A DNA stretch of 64,000 nucleotides from Bubalus kerabau (Eukaryota; Chordata; Mammalia; Artiodactyla; Bovidae). Below are positions 32,221 through 42,603 of this stretch, piece by piece; the first letter of the stretch is position 1; every line of letters starts with the position of its first letter. The stretch covers positions 161,205,697 through 161,269,696 of the forward strand of contig NC_073627.1 in NCBI RefSeq assembly GCF_029407905.1. Reading direction: 5' to 3'. The notes beneath the pieces are model-generated. The model did not search any database, was not told the origin of the DNA, and saw only the letters and a list, made by a program, of their open reading frames with translations. The position numbers and the translations under genes were made by a program.

Positions 32221-33589
32221 CGCTTTGGGAGTTGTTAATTCCCATGACTGGCACCCAAGTTGAGAAGTAGAGAGTGGGAAAAGACGATGCAGGAGAGTTA
32301 GGCTGGACACATCATATAAAATAAGTGAATGACATAATTAATTTCAAAAAATAAAAAAATATATAACAGCATTTATAATGTGATCGCTTTTATTTTGTAA
32401 AGATATCAATCAAAATTTTAACACTATCACTGGAGTATGGGAACATGTGTTATTTGTATCATTGCTTCTCTGAATGTCTTATATTGCTTGAGTCTTTTTA
32501 AATGATTAAGTGCTAATTTTATAATTTAAACTATTTTGCTTATGCTACAAAAACAAAAGGTACATTAATCAAAAAGATTCTGGAAAATAAGAATAAGTTC
32601 CAGTTCACAGGAACACCACCTCTATTTATGTCTCCACTTAAAGCATTTAACTTTGTTCTTCTATTATGAGCAGAGAATCACCCCATCTTGACATCAAGTC
32701 AGAAAGGAACTAAAACAGCTGAGATATAGGTGTTATGCTAGTACATATAAGAGGTAGATACCCAGCTTGAAATTATGGAAACTTTCCTCGATAGAGCAAT
32801 GTCTTAGAGGAAACACAGGAGTCTGGCAAATGCCCATTTGGTGTCTAGGAGCTTGGAAAAGATTGATAATAGAAAGGCACTGATTTATGACAAAGCATGC
32901 CATATGGAGAAAACAAAAGTAGTCCAGAATGCTTCTAGCCTTGTTCATAAAGAGAAGGAGATCAGTGATGGACCAACTGACCCCAACAACAGCATGCTGA
33001 ACCAGAATCTACATTTTAACAAGATTTTCTGATCTTCAGGCAAATCAAGTTTGGTAAGTATGGACTTAACTCAGTAAATTCTAGTTTTCCTAACTAAACA
33101 AATAAGATGCAATACCAACCAACCAGACTTTTGTTAAGACCAATTAATAAAGTAAAAGTGATACGAATTTGTGTTATCCCTTGATCCTACTGGTCAATGC
33201 AACAGAAGTGAAAGAAATCAAAAAGGGAAAAACAAATCAAACACAAATACTTTTTGCACCATTTCCTTCTTAAATCTTGAATGTTTACAAGGTGAAACTG
33301 TATTAAGAAATAGATCTTACACCATTTCTGCTTTTGGGTGAAATCTATCAATACTCCCCAAGTAACCAGAATCAATTCTGTCAGCTTCTGCGAGAAGATA
33401 TGTGGGCCATTTGAGATACCCCAGGGTGAAATCTTTTGTATGTACAACTAAACCTATAAAAACAGGTGAAATGACAATTACTCATTAGATATATAAGATT
33501 GTTCCTTGCTGCCTTATAATTGATATTTCTGAACAAATACCAACACATTCATACACTCTTATGCACATGCTTGCCCACCTTCTGGGCTA
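32221..33589. other. Unique AT-rich DNA
   Basis: No gene or named repeat was recognised. The short frames at 32733-33032 and 33187-33447 show no family resemblance. Confidence 0.4.
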
Positions 33590-33715
33590 GAATTCATTCA
33601 TCCATATCACAAATCTTATTTCTGAGCTGCTACTCTGTGCTTAGCATCATGCTCTGCTAGCAGTATGCAGTGTGACCACTTGTGGTCCTCAACATTGTGG
33701 AGCCTACAGTCTTAT
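33590..33715 (-). repeat. L2 LINE fragment
   Basis: TTCTGAGCTGCTACTCTGTG, CTTAGCATCATGCTCTGC and TTGTGGAGCCTACAGTCTTA read as the complement of the L2 3' end. Confidence 0.45.
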
Positions 33716-34042
33716 TTTTCCCCAGAAGGTGGCTCTACTCCTGCTCCCAGCATCCTTGTCATCCAATTTGAGATCATCATTTAGTACTGCCCCTGACTTT
33801 TGTTCCCGTGCCTTTACGCTGCTAAGACCTATAAGGGAACCTCACTAGTCAATATAATTTTGCTCCCCACAGGTTAAATCTTACAATCCAACATTTTGAA
33901 GACCAATCCAGTATTCATTCATCTTCCATTTGTTGTTGAACACACTATTTGTTAATAAGAACTGCTCTAGAAGCATGATTCAGACAGAAATAATGAATTT
34001 GACAATTTTTAGTTACCTACAACCCTGCTATTATGACTTTGT
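33716..34042. other. Unique DNA
   Basis: No feature was recognised. Confidence 0.4.
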
Positions 34043-34058
34043 TAAAAGCAAGTTTTCT

Positions 34059-34504
34059 TTCTTTCTTTTTTTTTTCAATTTGTTTCAATTGTTTATTAAC
34101 CAGATTACAATAATAATCCTGGTAGACACCTGAAAGGAAGGAAAAAAACCCCATTAAACATAATAATTAAAAATTAACATATACCAGGAGTTATCAATAC
34201 CAATTGTTTCCTACTTAAAAGTGGAAACAGAAAAAAGAAACAGGTCTTTTCTTCTCTCCATAATGTCCTCAAAAGGGAAAACCAAATCAACTGTGATCAT
34301 ATCACATGGTTGATTTCCCCCCACTAAATGCCAACTCAATGAAATCCTTATCAGCATTTAGATCAATTTACTCTGCTGCTACTGCTAAGTGGCTTCAGTC
34401 GTGTCCGACTCTGTGCGACCCCATAGATGGCAGCCCACCAGGCGCCCCCATCCCTGGGATTCTTCAAGCAAGAATACTGGAGTGGGTTGCCATTTCCTTC
34501 TCCA
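34059..34504 (-). mobile_element. Composite retrocopy: Bov-A SINE plus about 300 bp of 3' flank, with poly(A)
   Basis: A perfect 16-bp target-site duplication TAAAAGCAAGTTTTCT (34043-34058 and 34505-34520) encloses a single insertion. On the minus strand it begins exactly at the 5' end of a Bov-A monomer (34504 down to 34373) and continues into about 300 bp of sequence I cannot identify. It ends with AATAAA (complement 34092-34097) 16 bases before an A tract (T run 34066-34075, then TTTC repeats). It therefore looks like a transcript that started in, or was truncated at, a SINE and ran to a downstream polyadenylation site. Confidence 0.78.
34373..34504 (-). repeat. Bov-A SINE monomer at the 5' end of the retrocopy
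   Basis: The plus strand reads CTGCTGCTACTGCTAAGTGG to TTGCCATTTCCTTCTCCA, which is the complement of one Bov-A monomer with its AGC tail. It is in the same orientation as the enclosing retrocopy. Confidence 0.88.
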
Positions 34505-34520
34505 TAAAAGCAAGTTTTCT

Positions 34521-35883
34521 GAAGAGTGCTGCACTTACGGTTACCGTAATTACAACAGTATAAATACAGGTTTACTCAGTCATTTTATAAGAACTTCTCA
34601 TTTGAAGCATTTGCAGCTTTCCTGGAATTCTATTTTATTTATATCAGAATCTCCAAGTCCTTGATATTTTTCCTTTTCTACCTTGATTTCCTCATAAGAT
34701 GGTATCCCACTGAGGTGCATCTGAATATTCACCTGTCCTTTGAACTCAAGGTTTTTCCCAGATTTAAATAATTGGTGCTTTATATCTCTGTGGAATAGAG
34801 GACTAAAAGTTCTTTATGTCCTTGTTCTCAGTAATTACTTTAATATTCTGAGGAGAGATCAACTAGACCAAGTTCAAATATCAATTGTTTATTTTATTCT
34901 TAACATTGTTTTGTGAAAAAACCTTCTACTAGGAGAGAATTTCAATTCAGCTGGTCATTTGGAAGCTAAAGACAGAACCCTGAAAGATGAAGAGTAATGT
35001 GATCATCACAGATTCAGAGAGGAGACAAAAAGGAAAGAAAGATAGTTGGAAAATATTGACAAAAGTGCATTGGAAAAAAAGAGAAAGTAGCTTCTGGTTA
35101 TTTCTCAGCAAGTCCAAAAGACAGATAAAATATTCATGTGAAATAGAAAGCATAAGAAAGCCTCTGAATATTAGAACTGGATTCTCTTAAAATACCACAA
35201 TATGTTAAGTAGTTTAACATAACTACTTTCAACAAAACATAAATAACATAACATTTAATTTTATCTTCCAAACATAATATCATATGATTAGGAGAAAGAT
35301 TAAGGGAATATCCCACAATATTACATATGTAATTAACTTGGGGAGATGGGGTTACTAGGTATATTTACTTTGCTCTTTATAATTTTCTGTATTGTCTGCA
35401 ATATGTTTGTTCTGTTCTAATAAAAAAAAATACTCATTTTAAAATGAATGCTCCCTTCTCTCTCTGTCTTCAGAAATCACTCTCCAGTTTTGAGTAGGTC
35501 TAAATTCACCACAACAAGAAAATTTTATAGTTTCAAGTGAGGTTGTAACTGAGATCATGCCTTCCATTCAAAATTTTCTCCTAAAAAAGGAGATGTTTGA
35601 GTTAGACAATGTATCTGTAAGCTATTCTCAAGGGCTGGGCACCTTGGAGTCCCCTCTCCTTTTTAATAGCAAGATAAAACAGTCACTATTTCACAGCACA
35701 TTCTTAGCAGAGTTTACTGGCTTTGTATCCACCAAAATCACTCCTAGTGAACAGAAAAAAATGTACACAATAAAAGTGATAGCAATGATGCAGGTAAGTA
35801 AATCCATCCCCCACTCCATCACTACCACTATGGGTGAGAGGATGATTCTGCAGCCAATAGAAAAGCAAAAGTATAGCTAAAAA
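34521..35883. other. Unassigned DNA; one protein-like minus-strand block near 34575-34812
   Basis: On the minus strand a stop-to-stop frame of about 70 codons contains FKGQVNIQMHLSGIPSYEE and KYQGLGDSDINKIEFQES. Its composition looks more protein-like than its surroundings, and a fair splice acceptor (GATCTCTCCTCAG) lies upstream of it on that strand, but there is a frame stop in between. I cannot identify it. It could be a decayed exon or pseudogene. The rest shows nothing I can name. Confidence 0.3.
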
Positions 35884-36065
35884 TGGGACTTCCCTGGTAG
35901 CTCAGACAGAATCTGCCTGCATTGCAGGAGACCAGGTTTCAATCCCTGGGTCTGGAAGCCCTGGAGGAAGAAATGGAAACCACTCTGGTATTCTTGGCTA
36001 GAGAATTCCATGGATAGACCATGGGGTAGCAAAGAGTTGGACACAATTGAGCGACTAACACACAG
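35884..36065 (+). repeat. Bov-tA SINE
   Basis: Slightly shortened Bov-tA (GGGACTTCCCTGGTAGCTCA to GAGCGACTAACACAC), flanked by the near-perfect duplication AGCTAARAA (35875-35883 and 36066-36074). Confidence 0.87.
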
Positions 36066-36219
36066 AGCTAAGAACAAAACTTAAGAGCAAGGGTCTCAGC
36101 AAATATAGTCCAGATGTGGTAGAATCTGACCTTGGAATCTCTTCCTGTTAAGACATGCATACTCAAACATCTAGAGGTAGGCACACTCACCTGGATTAGT
36201 TCCTGCTGAATTCCACTTG

Positions 36220-36975
36220 AAGGATCCTATTGATTTTTTAGCACATGATCAAGAGAACCCCCTCTTGATCACTTTCTCTGACTGTGCAGTCAGTTACCCT
36301 CTGTTATGTACTTCTGTGCCTTTCCATGCTTCTGCTACTTATTTTACATACAGAGTAATCATTTCTCTTTTTTCTAGTTATTTGGCAGTTGTATTCCTTC
36401 TATAATGGTTTTATATGTATATGTGCTGTGCTTAGTTGCTCAGTCATGTCCCTCTTTGCAACCCCATGGGCTGTAGCCTACCAGGCTACTTTGTCCATGG
36501 GAATTCTCCAAGCAAGAATACTAGAGTGAGTTGCCGTGCCCTCCTCCAGGAGATCTTCCCAACCCAGGGGTTGAACCTAGGTCTCCCACATTGCAGGCAG
36601 ATTCTTTACCGTCTGAACCACCAGGGAAGTACAAGACTACTGGAGTGTATTCTTGGGCTACCCAGCCTATCCCCTCTCCAGGGGAACTTCCTGACCCAGG
36701 AATCAAACCAGGGTCTACTTCATTGCAGGTGGATTCTTTACCAGCTGAGCTACTTGGGAAGCCCCTTTATATGTATATAATTATACATATTTGTACACAT
36801 TACACATAATTCTAGTAATATAATTGTTATATATAACAATAATATTATAGTATTTTTAGCTGTGTTCCCTACTAGATCATGAACTCCATGAAGGCAAGGA
36901 CTTTATCTCCAGCATTTACCACAGGGGCTGGAATTGATACTTCTCTTTATATTTTTGAATGAATGGATAACTGGT
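36220..36975 (+). repeat. L2 LINE 3' end, interrupted by SINEs
   Basis: L2-like 3' sequence appears before (about 36220-36420) and more clearly after (36860-36975: TAGATCATGAACTCCATGAA, GGCAAGGACTTTATCTCC, TTTGAATGAATGGAT) a pair of SINE units. The left part is weak. Confidence 0.5.
36423..36765 (-). repeat. Bov-tA SINE with an extra tRNA-type head
   Basis: Antisense Bov-tA (36423-36630) is joined directly to a second tRNA-type unit (36631-36765: GGCTACCCAGCCTATCCCCT through GAGCTACTTGGGAAGCCC). On the minus strand the order is tRNA unit, tRNA unit, Bov-A body, as at 22396-22710. Confidence 0.82.
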
Positions 36976-37410
36976 TAAAATGAAAGAAGGCAAAAAAAGT
37001 GTAACTGGCTATCAGGGTGGATACTGTGACATAATACAATTGATTTCTGTGCCTTGTGTGTGCCTTGTAAGCCTTATCTGAGATTTTTATACTGCAACTA
37101 TAGTGAAAAAGAACTTCTGACTGAAAGTTTACATGTGGCCTTAAATTCGAGGTATTTCCCAGATGAGTCTCCAGGTCACAGTTTCTTTATTTATAAAGTC
37201 AGTAGGAAAGACTAGAAATTCTCTCAATTCCTTCTTCTCTTTTAGTGTTGAGGACATGTTCACCACACATTATCATCAAATTTAGCAATTTTGTTGATAG
37301 TTCCCTGCATTTCAATCCAGTTCTATTTAGTTTCCTACTATGTGCTAGAATCTTGCTGAGCTACAAAGCTTCTGACATCTGATTTAAAAACAGTTTAATA
37401 TTCACACAGT
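36976..37410. other. Unique DNA
   Basis: No feature was recognised. Confidence 0.4.
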
Positions 37411-37613
37411 ATTGGTTGCTCAGTCATGTTCGACTCTTTGTGACCCCATGGACTGTAAACCACTAGGCTCCTCTATCCATGGAATTTTCCAGGCAGGAAT
37501 ACTGGAGTGGGTTGCCATTCCCTTCTCTAGGGGATCTTCCCAATCCAGGGACCAAACCAGGGTCTCCTGCACTGCAGGCAGATTATATACCATCTGAGCC
37601 ATCAAGGAAGCCC
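37411..37613 (-). repeat. Bov-tA SINE
   Basis: Antisense Bov-tA from GTTGCTCAGTCATGTTCGAC to the tRNA head complement GAGCCATCAAGGAAGCCC. Confidence 0.88.
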
Positions 37614-38765
37614 AATATATACATAAGATAATTCATATTCTAATAGTGAGCTTATAAGATAAAATTTTTAATATTTTATCCTTATGTTTAAATTTAACAT
37701 GGAAAAGTTAGAAAAGAGTAATCATTTCTTTATGCCGCCACCTCCCTATTTTGCTGCAAGCTCCCTCCACACAGGAAAAACACATTTCCTGTATCTCTAG
37801 CCTCAGGGACCAGCACTAGGACAGCCATCTGATGATGATCAGGACACATTCATTTCATTGAGCTGAAAACCCTGAGTACCACTTCTGGCTCCCAGTCTTC
37901 CAGGCCACTGCCTATTTAACAAGCTGTTGTATTTAACGGATAGATTTCAAACCTCCAAATCTGGTTCTGGAGTCTTTATTTTAACCACTGGACTAGCCTG
38001 CCTCAAGATGTCCCCTTTTTAGGAAAGATAAGTAAAAGACTAAAACATAATCTTAAAACCATATAGCCAAGACTCTTCAGAACATGTTGTCTCGATGTCT
38101 ATTTCAAGGGACATATCCATTTCATGCTGATGTTGATGTCATTGGATTACAATATTGATGTTTCCCTTCCCAACCTTAACTATGTCTCACCTTCCTACAG
38201 ACCCCTCCCAGGTCTTTCTGTGACCTGACTTGCAATCTCACAACATTGATATTTTAGCATACAATATAACTGTGATAGTCCAGTCATTGTAACCTTCATA
38301 CCCTATGTTCTAAGAACACAGCAGTAAAGGGCTGATTCTTCAGGATTTTCCTCACGTTGGTGACCCTCTCAGGACTGTCCCACACAGTCCGCTCTCACTC
38401 ACGCTCTAGCCATGCCAACTGAGAAGAATTTTGACTTCAAGTTTAAGGTAGCACATGCATTTACTTTCTTTCCAAAATTCTATTAAAATGTTAGTAAGTA
38501 AAGAATAAACTATATACAGCCACAGCCTGGTATTACTGATGACAGATACTGATGACAGATGCAGATATTTTTTTATAATTTGTTAAGCAGCGTGGATTGC
38601 TTGATAAATCAGAACACAGAGAGAAAGTATTCCACAACACAAATCAAGAAACCTGTAGTTGAAGTGGAAATTGTGGACACAGAACTCAAGTGAGCCGTGA
38701 TTCAGATGTCCAAACAATTAGGGAAGTGCTGTCCCAATAGCCAGGTAAACTGTCTTACTCCTCTA

Positions 38766-38771
<6 letters not shown>
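37614..38771. other. Unique DNA
   Basis: No gene was recognised. A weak MIR-like phrase (GTCTTTATTTTAACCACTGG) near 37970 was too short to call. Confidence 0.4.

Positions 38772-38797
<26 letters not shown>
38772..38797. repeat. (AC)13 microsatellite
   Basis: An uninterrupted AC dinucleotide run, a likely polymorphic marker. Confidence 0.95.
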
Positions 38798-38974
38798 GTA
38801 TTGGGAATCAGGCTGAAGTCATGATCTTCTGTTTTTAGCAAACAAAGGCAGAAACTAGAATCTCTAATAAAGGTGTTCCTGACCCGGAGCTGAACCTTCT
38901 GTGAAGTGTTCCCCCTGTGTTCTCCCTCTGCCACAGATTAGGACAGGCTGGCAAACTCTGTCCATGGACAAACA

Positions 38975-39345
38975 GCAGACGCACCTGGGAACATTTGCCC
39001 TTTCTGTCCTTGCTGTTTGATACATTCTTTACCTAATATTCACATGACTTCGTTCTTTGTTCTTTAGTCCTTTGTTCTGACTGTGGTCTTACTGTAAAGG
39101 TTTCTATGACCAATCTGCGTAAAATAGCTACAGGCTTTTCTCCATTCATGGCATCCTCTATCTCCTTACTCTTGTTTATTTTCACTGCCTGACATGTTAT
39201 TTTTATGGGTTTACCTGTTGTCTCCCCCTACTAAAATATAAATTTCATGAGTTCACGGACTTGATTTTGTTCCCTGCTGATTTCCCAGTGTTTATGACTA
39301 TATCTGGCATTAGGAGGTGTTCAACAAATATTTAATGAATGTTTA
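38975..39345 (+). repeat. L2 LINE 3' end
   Basis: CCTTTCTGTCCTTGCTGTTT, TTTACCTGTTGTCTCCCCCT, ATGAGTTCACGGACTTGATT and GTTCAACAAATATTTAATGA match the L2 3' terminus in sense. Confidence 0.72.
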
Positions 39346-39883
39346 AAGGAACTAATTCAGGAATATGATAAGAAAACTCAAGATGCTAGTTAGCTTTTCA
39401 GCAGGTAAAGAAAGCAAGAGGCCTAAATTAGTAGGGGTAGTCACAAGGTCCTGAGAATACTGTCTCCATGAAAAGTGTATTCCATTAAACATGTAACATA
39501 AAAAAGCAGTTGGAAGTTTTGAAGGCATATAGTTCTTCTGCACACCAGGTAAAACAAAACATTTAGCATCTCCTGAAATAACTAGAGAAATACATGCAAG
39601 AACATCACAGTGCAAATAAAATGTATAACAATTTTGAGCAATAAAGAGAAATGAAAGAAACTCTATTTGATTTTCACGCTTAGCTAATTCAGTCTCCAGT
39701 GGCACTATTTAATGTCATCCAATTGTTTACCCTCTTACTTTCTCCTGACTATGAGACCCAGACCCCCAGGGCAAGAAGGACTTTCTGTACAGAAGCTGAG
39801 TAGATTGTTTCATTCCCAGCTTCATTCCCAGCCCAAACTAGAGAGTCCCTAGTGGAGAAATGGAAAAATCTTTGTCTTAGTCT
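39346..39883. other. Unique DNA up to the BovB insertion
   Basis: No gene was recognised. The 117-codon minus-strand frame at 39352-39705 resembles no known family. Confidence 0.4.
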
Positions 39884-39985
39884 ATGGCTTCTTTGGGTGT
39901 TAGTTCTAGAAGGTCTTGTAGGTCTTCATAGAACCATTCAACTTCAACTTCTTCAGCATTACTGGTTGGGGCATAGACTTGGATC

Positions 39986-40670
39986 AACATTCGGAAAACT
40001 AAGATCATGGCATCCAGTCCCATCAGTTCATGGCAAATAGATGGGAAACAGTGGCGGATTTTATCTTTCTGGGCTCCAAAATCACTGCAGATGGTGATTG
40101 CAGGCATGAAATTCAAAGACGCTTACTCCTTGGAAGGAAATTTAAAACCAACCTACACAGCATATTGAAAAGCCGAGACATTACTTTGTCAACAAAGGTC
40201 CATCTAGTCAAGGCTATGGTTTTTCCAGTAGTCATGTATGGATGTGAAAGTTGGACTATAAAGAAAGTGAAGCACTGAAGAATTGATGCTTTTGAACTAT
40301 GCTGTTGGAGAAGACTCTTGAGAGTCCCTTGGACTGCAAGGAAATCCCAACCAGTCCATCCTAAAGGAAATGAGTCCTGAATATTCACTGGAAGGACTGA
40401 TGCTGAAGCTGAAACTCCAATACTTTGGCCAACTGATGCGAAGAGCTGACTCATTTGAAAAGATCCTGATGCTAGGAAAGATTGAGGGCAGGAGGAGAAG
40501 GGGATGACAGAGGATGAGATGGTTGGATGGCATCACCAAGTCAATGAACATGGGTTTGGGTAGACTCCGGGTGTTGGTGATGGACAGGGAGGCCTGGCAT
40601 GCTGTGGTTCAGGGGGTCTCAAAGAGTCAGACACGAATTAGTGACTGGACTGAACTGAACTGAACTGTGA
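39986..40670 (+). mobile_element. BovB LINE 3' fragment nested in the larger BovB
   Basis: It starts at the coding phrase for QKTKIMASSPISSWQ-like sequence and ends at GACTGAACTGAACTGAACTG. It interrupts the minus-strand endonuclease between the FQA and IQVYAPTS motifs. No clear target-site duplication was read. Confidence 0.85.
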
Positions 40671-41366
40671 TTGAATGGTTTGCTTGGAAACGAACAGAGA
40701 TCATTCTGTCATTTTTGAGATTGCATCCAAGTACTGCATTTTGAACTCTTTTGTTGACTATCATGGCTACTCCATTTCTTCTAAGGGATTCTTGCCCACA
40801 GTAGTAGATATAATGGTCATCTGAGTTAAATTCACCCATTCTAGTCCATTTTAGTTCTCTGATTCCTAAAATGTCAATGTTCACTCTTGCCATCTCCTGT
40901 TTGACCACTTCCAATTTTCCTGGATTCATGGACCTAACATTCCAGGTTGCTATGCAATATTGCTCTTTACAGCATCAGACTTTATTTCCATCACCAGTCA
41001 CATCCACAACTGGGTATTGTTTCTGCTTTGGCTCTGTCTCTTCATTCTTTCTGGGTTAGTTCTACACTGATTTCCAGTAGCATATTGGGCACCTACTGAC
41101 CTGGGGAGTTCATCTTTCAGTGTCCTATCTTTTTGCCTTTTCATACTGTTCATGGTGTTCTCAAGGCAAGAATACTGAAGTGGTTTGCCATGCCCTTCTC
41201 CAGTGGACCACATTTTGTCAGAACTCACCACCATAACCCATCTGCCTTAGGTGGCCCTATACGGCATGGCTCATAGTTTCATTGAGTTGGACAAGGCTGT
41301 GGTCCATGTGATAAGTTTGATTAGTTTTCTGTGATTGTGGTTTTCATTCTGTCTACCCTCTGATGG

Positions 41367-41575
41367 TGGCTCAGACAGAAAAGTGTCTTTCTACAATGTG
41401 AGAGACCTGGGTTCGATTCCTGGGTTGGAAGATTCCCTAGAGAAGGAAATGGCAACCCACTCCAGTACTCTTGCCTTGAAAATCCCATGGACAGAAGAGC
41501 TTGGGACAGGCTACTATCTATGGGGTCACAAAGAGTCCAGCACGACTGAGCGACTTCACTTTCACTTTCACTTCA
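41367..41575 (+). repeat. Bov-tA SINE nested in BovB
   Basis: Bov-tA flanked by the perfect 11-bp duplication CCCTCTGATGG (41356-41366 and 41576-41586). Confidence 0.92.
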
Positions 41576-41712
41576 CCCTCTGATGGAGGATAATAGGCTT
41601 ATGGAAACTTCCTGATAGGAGAGACTGAGGGGGAAACTGGGTCTTGTTCTGAAGGGTGGGGTCATGCTCAGTAAATCTTTAATCCAATTTTCTGTCAAAG
41701 GGCGGGGCTGTG

Positions 41713-41977
41713 AAAGTGAAAGTGAAGTCGCTCAGTCCTGTCTGACTCTTTGTGACCCCATGGACTGTAACCCACCAGGCTCCTCTGTCCATTGGATTCT
41801 CTAGGCAAGAATACTGGAGTGGGTTGCCATTTCCTTCTCCTGGGGATCTTCCCAACCCAGGGATCGAACCCAGGTCTCCTGCATTGCAGGTAGATGTTTT
41901 AACCTCTGAGCCACCAGGGAAGCCATGGGATTTTCAAGGCAAGAGTACTGGAGTGGGTTGCCATTTCCTTCTCCAGG
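41713..41977 (-). repeat. Composite Bov-tA SINE nested in BovB
   Basis: An antisense Bov-tA (41713-41925) is followed directly by an extra Bov-A-type piece (about 41926-41977). The whole is flanked by the duplication GGGGCTGTG, so both parts arrived as one unit. This is another SINE with additional 5' sequence. Confidence 0.82.
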
Positions 41978-42511
41978 GGCTGTGCTCCCTTCCTTTTATT
42001 TGACTTGAGGCCAAACTATGGTGGAGGTAATGAAGATAATGTTAACCTCCTTCAAAAGGTCCCATGCAAAATGTCCCACTGCTATCCTCAGTGGCCCCAG
42101 TCCTGCAGCAGGGCACTGTTGACCCATGCCTCTGCCGGAGACTCCTGGACACTCACAGGAAAGTCTGGGTCATTTCTTATGGGGTCAATGCTCTTTTGCC
42201 TGGGTTCTGGTGCACACAAGCTTCTGTTTGTGCCCTGCAGGAGTCTGTTTCCCAGTCCTGTATAAGTTCTGGCAGCTCTATGGGGGGGTTAATGGTAACC
42301 TCTTCTAAGAGGGCTTATGCCATACCCAGGTCTACTGCCCCCAGAACCCCAGTCCCTGTGGCAGTCCACTGCTGACCTGTACCTCCTCAGGAGATATACC
42401 AACACAGTTTTGTCTCAGTCTCTGTGGGGTCTCTGGGTCCTGGTGTGCACAAAATATCCTTTTCATTATAGAGGACTGGAAAGCAAAAGTAGGAAGTAAA
42501 GGAATACCTAG

Positions 42512-42603
42512 GTCATGTCGATGTATGGCAAAAACCACTACAATATTGTAAAGTAATTAGCCTCCAATTAAAATAAATAATTTCTTTAAAAATTTAAAAA
42601 AGA
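42512..42603 (+). mobile_element. Ruminant L1 (L1_BT type) 3' end, 92 bp, nested in BovB
   Basis: GCAAAAACCACTACAATATT, GTAAAGTAATTAGCCTCCAA and an A-rich tail, flanked by AATACCTAG at 42503-42511 and 42604-42612. Confidence 0.85.
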
